64,000 nucleotides of DNA, taken from assembly GCA_033439265.1 (NCBI GenBank), contig JAVTVX010000019.1, forward strand, positions 18,874,039-18,938,038, in the 5' to 3' direction. The position numbers and the translations under genes were made by a program. The notes below the pieces were generated by a model. It saw only the letters and a program-made list of their open reading frames with translations, ran no database searches and had not been told where the DNA came from. The DNA comes from Dillenia suffruticosa. Lineage: Eukaryota; Streptophyta; Magnoliopsida; Dilleniales; Dilleniaceae. Below are positions 25,641 through 35,899 of this stretch, piece after piece (position 1 is the stretch's first letter; each line of letters starts with the position of its first letter).

Positions 25641-25928
25641 AATCTGATAACACTTTTTAATGCTTATTTAAATCAGATATTGATTTATTTTTTAAAAAAA
25701 AAGTCTTGATTTGAGTCTTATCATGAAAGAAATAGGTGGTAAGAGAGTTTTATCATGTAAGATCTAATTTGAGTCAACTTAAATTTAATCAGATCAAATA
25801 TAATTACTGGATATGGATATTTTGCGGGTAAATGTTATTGATTTATCGTATGTACGCTATTTTTTGTGTTCAGTCGATATCCGACGTGGATTATGGATAG
25901 GAAACGAACCAATGAGAAATGCAGAGGA

Positions 25929-25940
25929 TGACACGTGTCA
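25929..25940. promoter_or_regulatory. Palindromic G-box in the CURT1A promoter
   Basis: TGACACGTGTCA is a perfect 12-bp palindrome with a CACGTG core, 172 bp upstream of the CURT1A start codon. A CCAAT motif (25908-25912) and a GATAA I-box-like motif (about 26052) flank it. G-box plus I-box is a known arrangement in light-responsive plant promoters bound by HY5/PIF-type factors, which suits a thylakoid gene. Function is inferred. Confidence 0.6.
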
Positions 25941-26111
25941 TTGAGAATGGGAGGGGAAAAATATCACTTGAGAAGACGACTGGATACCCAACACTCCGAT
26001 TATCCCCCCCCCCCCCCCAAAAAAAAATTCTCAAAAAAAGTTGACTCAGAGAAGATAAAGAGAGGCGAGTGATCAACACAGACGCCAAAAGCCTTAAAAA
26101 GTTTTCAGAAC

Positions 26112-28051
26112 ATGGCGACGACGGCGTGTGCGGCGATCACCACCACCACATTCTCCTCCGCTGCGTTTTTGCCTCGTCTTCCCGCTAAATCTGCTCGCTT
26201 CTCCGCCCCGCAATTGCCTCGCTCTTTCTCACCTTCTTCCCTCAAGCTTTCAGGTGAACGCTGTGCTCTCGCTTCTAGTGTCTTTGTCTGTGGCATTTCG
26301 TCGAACATGAATACTTTTATACAGTTTCTTGCTCTCCCTGTTTAACATGGCTCTTTAGAACTGGAATTTATGACAAGTTGACTGATTATTTCCAGAACGC
26401 AAGGTGTTCCATATGGGGGTGTGTATTTTGAATCTGTAAAGTTTGATGTGCAGAGTGCACTGCGATTGTCCACACAATGATTTGAGATAAACCCACATAC
26501 CCAGTTGTTCCAATGCATAGGCCAAAGGTTGGCATTTTTCTAGAATTTTGAACAAATGTACTTGAAAATATTGATGGAAGGTCATATTTAATTATGATGC
26601 ATATTGTTGATGGAATTGGCTAAAAATTTTTGTAATATGTAGCGGGTGCTTATATCATAGATCAAATGTTTGTAGTTGAACCGGACATTCCCTTCCATTT
26701 TGGCATCATGTCAATGGCGTTTTGCGTAGAGGAACACTACAGTACTTTGCCTCACATGTGTGTCTGTTCTGTAATGACTTGTGATAGGGTCCTAGTCAAG
26801 TGATATTTTAACTGGTGTTGTTTGACCCGAAGAGGTTATGCTTAGATACAAGGCAAAAGAGTTAATTGATTTTGGAGAACAGTATATTGTTTATTTGGAA
26901 CAGTGTGAAAAACTCTCATATTGTGAGATCTTAACCCCATATGTAGAATTAAAAGGAAATGATATACCATTATTTATTTAGCCCTGAGCTTTTCGAAATT
27001 GGCATATTGTTTCTTTGGTATTATATTACCCCAAAAGATGCCCTCAACGACATAATAAGTATACAAGCACTGATATCTATAATGCGAGGGTTGCTTGTTG
27101 GAAAAAACCCATCGCTTTGCCACCATCATAACTCTAGATGCTATCCAAATACATGACCGCTGTCCTGTGCATCTCTTACTAGTGTCTTCGGTGGAGATCT
27201 GCTTCAGATTGTGTGTCTTTGTCTAAGATGTTCTCTTGCAATATTCATGTTTTCTGTTACACTTGCAAACAGAATTCAGGAGGTTTTCTCAGCACCAGGT
27301 CAGAGCCTCTTCAGAGGATACATCGGGTTCTTTTGATGCAAATGAGCTATTCACAGACTTGAAGGAGAAGGTGAGAAGGAAATCTAACACCAAATAATTA
27401 ACTGGGATTTCCATTAGATCACGAAGATCGAGTGTACTTGGTGGTTATCTGAAAACAACTTCTCTTTGTTCTGGTAAATAGTGGGATGCAGTTGAAAATA
27501 AGACTACGGTGATTCTCTATGGCGGTGGAGCAATTGTGGCAGTTTGGTTGTCTTCAGTTATCATTTCTGCAATCAACTCTGTGCCATTGGTAGGGGATTG
27601 CTTAGTTTCTTAATTCCATGGCATTAGGATTGGGATAGTTGCTTTACATTTGAATCTTCTGTGCCTATACTTTTGAACTGAAAAGACATTTCGATTATTC
27701 TTTTTATCTCTTAGCATCAAACCATTCTCATGTAACTCTTCTCTTCTTACCAGCTTCCAAAGATAATGGAGTTGGTCGGCCTTGGATATACGGGATGGTT
27801 TGTCTACCGATACCTTCTCTTCAAGGTATGTGGACTTCGATGTGCTTCTAGTTGGAATTTTCTTTCCTTTATTCAGTGAGATAATTAATATGGACAAAAT
27901 TTTTGTCCAGTGCATAATTTTATAGAGTTTAAACTGTTCGATGCTGACAATTCCTATTTCGATTTTATTTGCTATGTTAAACCAGTCAAGCAGAAAGGAA
28001 CTTGCCACTGACATCGAAGCGCTGAAGAAGAAGATTGCTGGAATGGAGTAG
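26112..28051 (+). CDS. CURT1A: CURVATURE THYLAKOID 1 (CURT1A-like), five exons
   Basis: CURT1 proteins oligomerise at grana margins and bend thylakoid membranes. Exons: 26112-26253, 27273-27370, 27482-27589, 27754-27825 and 27986-28051, all GT-AG with consistent phases. They give 161 aa (Arabidopsis CURT1A about 164). Residues 1-60 form a serine/threonine/alanine-rich plastid transit peptide. The mature part reads RASSEDTSG then ELFTDLKEKWDAVENKTTV, an N-terminal amphipathic helix. Transmembrane helix 1 is at about 89-110 (YGGGAIVAVWLSSVIISAIN) and helix 2 at about 117-137 (ELVGLGYTGWFVYRYLLF). The end, SSRKELATDIEALKKKIAG, is the C-terminal amphipathic helix. The near-identity of exons 3-5 to CURT1A supports this paralogue over CURT1B-D. 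An upstream G-box and CCAAT motif suggest light regulation. Intron 1 is about 1 kb. Confidence 0.95.
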
Positions 28052-28185
28052 AAAATGTGGAATATCTAATTTGTTCACGTGAACTTCAGTCAATTGCTTC
28101 TTTAGTTTCATCTGTATAAGAGGCATATTTAGAGTAGTCATTCCTCCAATTCCCTATGATTCTGTATGTGAGTTTATATTTCAGC

Positions 28186-28191
28186 AATAAA
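28186..28191 (+). terminator. Polyadenylation signal of CURT1A
   Basis: AATAAA lies 135 nt after the CURT1A stop codon, in a T-rich 3' UTR followed by TTGTAATGTTG, the usual far-upstream/near-upstream layout. The actual cleavage site is not visible. Confidence 0.6.
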
Positions 28192-28251
28192 AATATTGTA
28201 ATGTTGTTTGTGGAAGACAAAAGTTCACTTCTTGATGTGAATTCAAGGAAA

Positions 28252-28980
28252 TGACAGGTTTAGGCATGAGGAAAAGGAACATGAGCCTCCCACCAATATA
28301 TGCATTGCATTTATGATGAAATTAATATAAGTTTATAAGACATAACTTATAGTGGGAGAGGCCGGGGATGATGGTGAACAGAAGAAGATAAGAAAATGGT
28401 TGCTTTGATGGTGTCAAACATGGCTTTTGCAACATCTTCGTTTTCTACTACTTGAGAATCCAAACATGAGTCTCCGTCTTATTATTATTACTACTTTTAC
28501 GCGTAAAAAAACTTGAATTTGATATTTAAAAAAACAAAATGAGATAGTGTCAATTGAGTTATGCGTCAATCACCGAGCGTTGGATATTATATTGTTGGCA
28601 AACAATTTTAAGAATGTTAATTGAATCCTGTTTTGCTTTCAAATTTTAAAGATTATAATAAAAAATTTAAAAATATATATATAAAAATTTAAACTAAAAA
28701 TAGTAAATATTTGCATAATTCAAAATTTAAACTTTGATTATTTGTCTAATGTTTGATCGGATCATATATATTAAAAATAGTAAATATAGGAAATAAATAA
28801 TTTAATTTAAAATTGAAAATAGGAAAATATAAACCAAACAACTTTAACTTTTTTTGTAAGGAATTAATTTTTATTTTTCTTTTAAATTATAGAGAAAAAA
28901 AAAAAAAAAAAAAAAACCCTGCCAGCACTAAATTAGATTTTCTCGTGATTTTTCGCCTCCATCTTGGCTAAGTTACTTTC
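28252..28980. other. Spacer between CURT1A and mL40
   Basis: AT-rich and without open frames. A run of A at about 28898-28916 precedes the mL40 5' UTR. The promoter of mL40 must lie here, but I see no TATA box. Confidence 0.4.
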
Positions 28981-28986
28981 AAACCA

Positions 28987-28999
28987 AAACCCTAAACCC
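28987..28999 (+). promoter_or_regulatory. Telo-box in the mL40 5' leader
   Basis: AAACCCTAAACCC lies 44 nt upstream of the mL40 start codon. Telo-boxes (AAACCCTAA) are common near the start of plant ribosomal protein and translation genes, so this fits the product. Confidence 0.6.
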
Positions 29000-29042
29000 A
29001 TCTTCATTTCTTGCGGCAACACTCTCCTCAATCAGAAAAAAA

Positions 29043-29798
29043 ATGCTGCGGTTCACCAAACTCAAACCCCAGATTTCATCCTCCTCTCAAACACTAGCTC
29101 ACCAATTCCTCCAAAAATGCTCCGTCAGCGGAACTGCAAAGGGCAAATCCAAAATCAAAGCCGGCCAAGTCCTCAAACGCTCCAAAATCTCCAAGAAAAA
29201 GGGCTCCGGAGGCTCCTCCGCCGCTCCAGCCGGCGGCAAAAGAATGAACGAGCAGATGCGACACATCAACGAAATGGTCGAGTCCTGTCTCACTGCACCC
29301 ACCCCGATCCGTTACTTAACCCAGAAAGAGCGAGACCGGGAAGCCGAGAGAGAGAAACTAGGGTTGATGAGCAAAGAGAGGAAGCGGGAGATCGATATGT
29401 TGAAGAGCAAGAAGAGAGAAGACCTCGACGAACTCAAATCGCCCGCAATAATGGGAACGCCTGGGTTGGATTTGATCAGTTTAGGGCTTGTGGATGTGGA
29501 GAAGATTCCGAAGTACGAGTTGACGGTTGAGGATGGGAGGAGGTTAGCGAAGGAGTATTCTAGGGTTTTGATGAGGAGGCATAGGGCGAGACAGGCTGCT
29601 GAGTCGAATTTGTTGAGGATGAAGAAGGAGGCCATTGAGGCATTGCCTGAGGGATTGAAGGAGGCGGCATTGGTTCCGGATTTGACCCCGTTTCCGGCGA
29701 ATAGGTTTATGGCAACACTCACGCCGCCCATTGAAGGGTACATCGAGAAAATTAAGGATGCGGCGAAGAAGAGTAGCGCGAAAGAGAAGCTTAGATGA
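29043..29798 (+). CDS. Mitochondrial large ribosomal subunit protein mL40, intronless
   Basis: The 251-residue product fits the plant form of mL40 (MRPL40 / yeast Mrpl28 family), a component of the mitochondrial large ribosomal subunit. The N-terminus (about 1-40) is rich in S, K and Q with few acidic residues, like a mitochondrial presequence. Residues 40-70 form a lysine/glycine-rich basic segment. About 95-130 is a highly charged helix (LTQKERDREAEREKLGL). The diagnostic part is 160-240: KIPKYELTVEDGRRLAKEYS, then an arginine-rich helix, then KEAIEALPEGLKEAALVPDL and a TPPIEGYIEK end. These parallel human MRPL40's EALEELQ...DPNLFPF...TPPIPNY. The start at 29043 is the first ATG in this frame and follows a telo-box leader. 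The assignment is by remembered family pattern, so exact subunit identity is less certain than that it is an organellar translation protein. Confidence 0.8.
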   Translation: MLRFTKLKPQISSSSQTLAHQFLQKCSVSGTAKGKSKIKAGQVLKRSKISKKKGSGGSSAAPAGGKRMNEQMRHINEMVESCLTAPTPIRYLTQKERDREAEREKLGLMSKERKREIDMLKSKKREDLDELKSPAIMGTPGLDLISLGLVDVEKIPKYELTVEDGRRLAKEYSRVLMRRHRARQAAESNLLRMKKEAIEALPEGLKEAALVPDLTPFPANRFMATLTPPIEGYIEKIKDAAKKSSAKEKLR

Positions 29799-29805
29799 TT
29801 ACAGC

Positions 29806-29833
29806 TTGGTTTGGTTTGGTTTGGTTTGGTTTG
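29806..29833. repeat. (TTGGT)n pentanucleotide repeat
   Basis: Five perfect TTGGT units begin 7 nt after the mL40 stop codon, so they lie in its 3' UTR. Confidence 0.9.
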
Positions 29834-32800
29834 TTCTCTTCTCTTAACTCTCTTTTGAATTTTCTGAATGGATTTCTAGGGTTTTGTTATTGCTTAGTTG
29901 AAACATAAATTTGAGAACAAAAGGGAAAAATTAGGGACCCAATTCGAGATGAAAAGAGAAAATGCTTGGAAATTTGAGATAATGCCTCTTATTGCCTTTA
30001 TCATCTTGGCCACTATTCAAGGGACTGTTGAATGGTAGGAGGAAATCCTGGAAATTGTTAATGTGAAGCAACATAGTTGAATGCTACGGCAGATGGGTGT
30101 CTTTGAAAGTATTCCATCACTACATTAATGCATATGGAGGATGAATGAGTTAAAGACTTAGTGTCTGAACAGGAGACCACCTTCAGATGACCTAAAGAAC
30201 TGCCTGACATTCTGATTTAGATAAATGGCGATGTAAATAATTCCTTGCAGACCTAGGATATGATTTTAGGCACTGAATGATAGGAGTTGAAAAGTGAGGA
30301 TGAAAAAGGATTGATGTGAAATGGAGTAGCATGCAACTTCATTCAATTATTTTGGCCTGGCACCGTGATCCAAGTTAGGTGAATTTACATATTCCATGGC
30401 TGCAATATAATAGTGTATGATGCAATGCAATATGAAAGTCTTTGAGTCAAGTTGAAGATTGCTTTATATTGCTTTATCAAGATCAGGAGGCAACCATTTA
30501 ACTTCTACTTGTTCATTCACTTCCATCCAGTACTTTTCCCGCTAGGCTATTTGTTTTTGTTTGTGTAGTTGTGTAGGTTGTCCATGGAAGTTATTTACAT
30601 AACTGGGCACTCGATAAAAAAAATGCAAGCAGGTTTCAATAAGAGAATGAGGGTTTTCAGATCAGCATATATGTGCATCAAGCCTTTACTTGTTTCTATC
30701 AAAGAGTGATGAACTTTCGGGAGATATATTCAGAGCTATGATGGTAGTAAAAGATGACTTACTTTATAATAGCTAAGAAATGCTGAATGGGACTATTTAC
30801 TTTGCAGTAACTTCCAATAGTGGATTTTTTAGTTGATCCAAGTTGGTTTAGGATTTCAGACTTAGGTCATTTAAGTTGAATTGAGCCTGAATGTCCACAT
30901 AGATATACATTCACCCTTTACATCTTGGAAATTATGTGGGATCAATCATAATGTTATTTGTCCCTCATCAAGCCTGAAGTTTGACCACAAGTGACTGCAG
31001 CTCTTAGCCCATATCTGAAAAAGTGAAAAAAGGAAAAAATCCTATATTTGGAGTCTAAATTGTTATAGCTCCCTTTTTCCCGTACTGAAGTGAGAAGTAG
31101 TTCCTTCTAAGATAGCATCAGTAATAAGGCCCAAAATCCCTATCACAAAATGATGGCCTAAGGTGATCTTACAAAAATTGATTTTGCCTATAAGGACTGG
31201 ATATTAATTTTGGATCAGTTTCATGTCATATCCAAGTGCAAATAGTAGGACTTATTTTTCTGAAGCAGGACTATAATTTGGTGGTGTAGGGCAGGTTTTT
31301 TCCACCCTACCTTGAGCCTTCCGTAAGGATGATGAGTTCTCCTAACCTGGTGTCAACCCTAAGCCTTTTTTCTCAAATGTGCACTGAGGAATGTGCCATC
31401 ACTATACGTGCTGAAAAACTTTGAAACTGGTATGCCTACGTTGACTGGAGAGAAGAGGAGGAAAATTTCACCTAACCTGACTTTGATACAGTGGCTGCTG
31501 AATACTATTGTTGATGATCATAAAGCATGGTAACAGCTGTTTGGTTTTATCAAAGAATAAAATAGGGGACTTTTCGATTGAAATGAGGGTGCAGAATATC
31601 TTTAAGAGAAACAAGGCAGTCGTTTATTTTGCTTAGAGATTACTGTTAAGAATGGGTTAATTTGGGGTGTTGAGTTTTACATAATCGACTTGATCATATG
31701 ACTGCCAGATCTCACCGAAGAGCATTCTTGCAACTGTTGACTTTCATCAAAGACTAACATTCTGCCAAGCTGGAGTACTCCCAACTTATCAATAGAAACA
31801 TAAGAGAATATGCCTTAAAGTTGAGTATAAGAGGAGAATCCTAAGAAGCATCAGCAATGAAAAGGTAAAGCTAATTGGCTGCTCTTAGCTGGTTTGGCTT
31901 CTCTTTCTTGGTTATTATTGTGAAAGATTTGGTTTTGATATGTTAGGCTTGCTCGGATATGCCTCCCACAACTTGGAATGACTTTATTAGAAACACACTA
32001 ATGATGTGGACTAGAATATGAGGGTGTGTTGGAGAAAGATCATGGTCAACCATGTCAAGAGAATATGATGATCAGGTCAACATCTCTAGCCGAATGCACA
32101 CTCACGACTATGTCAAGAGAATATGAAATACCATCTCATTTGGCTCTCGGGCTCAATTTATTTCATTTCATTGTCATCGTCAAAAGTGTGTTTATTCTTT
32201 AATTTAATGATGTGCCTCTGGTAGAACCTTGTGTGATTCTGGGAAAATCTGCAGCACCTGTTTGTAGACCACTTTATGCATGGGCTGATGCCTGTAGGAT
32301 TAGGTTTCCTCTGGCTGGGGAGAAGTGTAATTGGACCGTTTTAGCAACATTTTGATACGCCCTATTGCCTGAAGTAGGTTTTTATTCCAATTATTCATGA
32401 GCTACTGAAGTGGCTTTAGGTTTTTGTGAGAGTAATCCAATTTTTTTCTTGTCAAAGGGGACAATCTTTTGATTAAGGTTTCTTGTTATTCCTTTGCCTC
32501 ATTTGTTGGCTATGTATTTTGCATTTGCATGAATTAAGTCAAAACTTCCATTTTGTGCAGCAAGAGGTGATTCCATGAGCATCTTGAGGGAGCTTTTATT
32601 CCCTGTGGGAGAAGGTCACTATGGAAGGGGTGTGTTGATACCCAGGAGAGTCATAGGTTAGGACCAGCTCAACCATGTCATTTGATCATTGTAATTTTTG
32701 GTTGTTCTCGCTATTGTAGATTGGTTACCCTAGAAATTATGACCAGATGTGCAATGACTGCCAATTCCTTGGGTTTAAAATAATGCATCTTCTTGAGATG

Positions 32801-33740
32801 CCTAACTGTGCTGAAATTCCTTAAAGACTAGCAAAGTTTGCCTATTTGGTTTTCTCTTATTTCCAAATTAGTAGAGAATACTTTTTTTCGGTATGGTTTG
32901 ATGGCAAAGCACGCATTGAAATGAAAACCTGCCGTTGGGGGGAGTTATCCTAAAGATTAAGGTGACAGGAAGGAAAGGCATTTTGATGCTCCTGACCAAG
33001 AATTTTGCACAACAAAGCTTATCCCCCCCCCCCCAAAGGGTAAAAAAAGAAAGAAAAGAAAAGGTAGCCACATTAGAACAGAAGAATGCTACATATTGAA
33101 ATTTTAAACCGTCATTTTCCTTGGTTAATACATACATAACTCCTAGGGATGAAGGTTGGCTGGGAGCCTCAAACGATAAAGTAGCCTCTTCTAACTCCAG
33201 CTCCAGGCCACGTAGCCGGTTAGTTGATGAAAAATGAAATTAGGTTTTTCTTTTTCATGGTGGAAATTAAAACTTTTGTGTACAAACTTCAATAATTAAA
33301 ACTTTTGTGTACAAACTTCAATAACACCCCAAGTTGGCAAAGCAATGTCTCATCTTCAATGACTTGTCAAATTTTCCTTGATAGTTTCATTGACTTCACG
33401 TTTAATTTTGTATAAGTTTCGCTATTATTATGTTTTTCTCCATTTTTAGACAATCTCTCTCTATGAAATGTCCCTGGTTACCGTTTCACAGGAATTTGTT
33501 TAATTTTTTAATTATATTTTTGAAAGTTTTTTAAAAATACTTTTAAAATTTTTATGTATTGAAATTGAGAGAAACGTTATGGCCCTAATGTTAAGTAGGG
33601 GCAGATTTTTTTTTTTTTTTTTGAATGGCTAATTGCTTCACAAAATTATTATGATTAAATTAAATAGTCTGCGCAACCAAAACCTTAGCCCCTCCAAAAT
33701 TGTGCTAAGAATGAGATAAACGCATGAAAGAACTTGGGCA
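29834..33740. other. Long non-coding stretch after mL40
   Basis: About 3.9 kb at moderate base composition (less AT-rich than other spacers) but with stops in every frame: no frame of 60 codons occurs between 29800 and 32860. A C-run lies near 33021. I recognise no exon, tRNA or transposon domain. It may be mL40 3' flank plus an old, fully decayed element, or a non-coding transcript. Confidence 0.4.
33265..33324. repeat. Two-copy 30-bp tandem duplication
   Basis: The unit AATTAAAACTTTTGTGTACA plus 10 more bases occurs twice head to tail with no visible change, so the duplication is recent. Confidence 0.85.
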
Positions 33741-33744
33741 TCAC

Positions 33745-34575
33745 AACTTCCAGTATTGTATATACGCCGACGTAGCAGGTTGAGGAACTCCATCTTTCCT
33801 CCGCTCTCTCAGTTCAAGCCTTAAGCCATCCATAGAACTTGGCCTCTACTGGGTTGTCAGAACGAGGTATATTGTTAAAACCATTTTTCATTTTTTGTTG
33901 TTGAATTTCGTTTTCTAATTGATCCTTAAATTAAAAACAAAAACTTGGTACCTAGTGTTCACGGAGGATGTTGAAACACAAATATTGAACAAAAATCAGA
34001 GAAAATTATGGCTTCACATGACACCATGAATCAAGCTTGAAGCTTTATGGCCACGGCAGTTTCGGTGGAGGGAGGAAGAATCATATAACATGGTGCGAAA
34101 ATTAAGGAGAAAGAGATCAAGAGATGACGGTGGTAATTAAAAATTAAGGAGAGATCAAAGGGGTTTGAGAGAGAATGATGGATCAAAGAGGATTGTAGGC
34201 GCATATATGATGATCAAAATTGATGAGGGTAAGAGAAGGAGAAAGAGACCGAGAACAGAGGAAAGAAGGGAGAGACAGAGAGAATGAAGAAAACAAAAAA
34301 GGTAATAAAAACAATTTGGCGCATGGATTTTTCACATGATAAAAAATTTTCAAGTAGATTTTTCTTAGAGGAAGGGGTAGCTGAAAAACCACAAAAATGC
34401 AAAATGCTAATCACTGAGAGGCAACTTGCCGCTGAGCTATAACTTAATTAATATCATCTCCCTTTTCCATTATAAAGGTTTCGAGTTTGATCTTCCTTAT
34501 ATACCAAAAACAATAAAAGATAGAGGCAACTTGCCACACTGGTTCGAAGACATGTCCGGATCTAAACCCAAAAAA
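33745..34575. other. Spacer, no gene recognised
   Basis: A patch of balanced composition at 33770-33860 could be an exon or promoter remnant but has no recognisable coding signal. The rest is purine-rich spacer with no family-level match. Confidence 0.3.
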
Positions 34576-34581
34576 AAAAAA

Positions 34582-35492
34582 TTTTAAACAATCTTTGACG
34601 GAAAATAATTCCGTTTGTAACCCCTTTTAGTCGCGGGTTGAACATGCGACAGGTTATGTCGCAAGTTGAATCCGCAACATGAGTTATGTCCCATCTTGAA
34701 AACGTGACATAGCCCAGCGGCTCCCGCTACAACGCAAGAGGGAGGGAGAGGGCTCCCGTGGCAGTGGGCGGTAGTAGGGGAGAGAGGGAAAGGGAGGCTC
34801 CTTTGGCTGTGGGGGAGGGAGGGAGGGAGAGGGCTTCCGTGGCAATGGGGGGGGGGGAAGGAGAGGAAGGAGTGACGCGGGAGGGGGAGAGAGAGAGAGA
34901 GAGAGGAGTGCCCCGAGGGGAGAGAGGGAGAGAGAGAGAGGAGTGCTGTGACGGGGGAGAGAGAGAGCCGCAAGGAGAGGGAGGGAGAGAGAGAGTAATG
35001 GGCGGCGGGGGGAGAGAGAGAGAACTGCGTGTGGGGAGGGAGGGAGAGAGAGAGAGAGAGAGCCAGTCGTGGGGGGAGAGAGACAGTCGCAGCAGAGGAG
35101 GGAGAGAGAGAGAGCCGCGGGGGAAGAGAGAGAGAGAGCCGTGGGGGAGGGAGAGAGAGCCGTGAGCGGGGAGGGAGGGAGGGAGGAGTGACATGGGTGG
35201 CGGGGGGAGAGAGAGAGAGCCGGGGGCGAGGGAGGGAGGGAGAGAGCCGCGGGGGGAGGGAGGTAGAGCGGAGTATAGCCGCAGGCGGAGGAGGGAGGGA
35301 GAGAGGAGCGCCATGGGCAGCAGAAGGAGGAGCCACAGGGCACCACAGCAGGCGGGTTGTCGCGTCTTGAAGATGCGACACATGACGTTCGACTAATCGG
35401 GTGCTGCCACATGGTGTCACGGGTCCAACTCGTGACAAAAGGGGGTTATATTTTGAATTATTTTGGTCCCGAGATTGTTTTAAAAAAAAATT
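34582..35492. mobile_element. Inverted-repeat DNA element carrying a purine minisatellite
   Basis: The two ends are imperfect inverted repeats of about 100 bp. The left end (34582-34690), read as reverse complement, gives GTCGCATGTTCAACCCGCGA then CTAAAAGGGGTTAC. The right end (35415-35492) gives GTCACGGGTCCAACTCGTGA then CAAAAGGGGGTTAT. Outward, both run through GAATTATTTT to an AGATTGTTT end beside A-runs. No transposase is encoded, so it would be a non-autonomous TIR element. A clear target duplication is hidden by the flanking A-runs. The interior is the minisatellite at 34735-35340. Confidence 0.6.
34735..35340. repeat. GA/GGGA-rich minisatellite (polypurine on plus strand)
   Basis: About 600 bp of irregular units such as GGGAGAGAGAGAGCCGCGGG, nearly all purine on the plus strand except for short CCG/CGTG punctuations. 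The minus strand stays open in three overlapping frames (341, 242 and 218 codons), giving Ser/Leu/Pro-rich translations. The plus strand is also open in several frames. Being open in many frames shows this is a repeat artefact, not a gene. Confidence 0.85.
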
Positions 35493-35762
35493 AAGGGTTA
35501 ATTCCGTGCAAGACTTCACTGATTGGTCTAATGACCGGACATTTTTTATTTTGTTCACAATGAGACTCGAACTCGAGTCTATTACAAGAGGGTAAAGGAT
35601 TGATGTCATTTAAACTGACGTTCATTGGCTAATGGCTGGACATTTGTATATCATAAATACGATCTCAAATTTGTATTTAAGTGTTGTGTTATGTATGAAA
35701 AAAACAAGAAATTTTATCTTCTTAAAAACGTGACATGATTACTAAAAATCAATGATTTATTT

Positions 35763-35880
<118 letters not shown>

Positions 35881-35899
35881 TGCCAAAAGAACTAACCTC

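Larger units (their letters stand above)
22700..25900. other. Intergenic repeat-rich DNA, no gene seen
   Basis: This stretch contains (CT)n, poly(A) runs, a short GC-rich palindromic patch near 23790 and two SINE-like copies (24364-24560 plus; 25445-25640 minus). No coding exon is recognised. Confidence 0.45.

Noticed and set aside
28964-29530. 188-codon frame overlapping mL40 on the plus strand
   Set aside because: It is a shadow of mL40 in another frame. The mL40 frame has the conserved mL40 pattern and this one has none.
34584-35609. Open frames of 341, 242 and 218 codons on the minus strand, and several on the plus strand
   Set aside because: All lie in the polypurine minisatellite, which is open in many frames because its units lack stops. 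The Ser/Leu/Pro-rich translations carry no domain.
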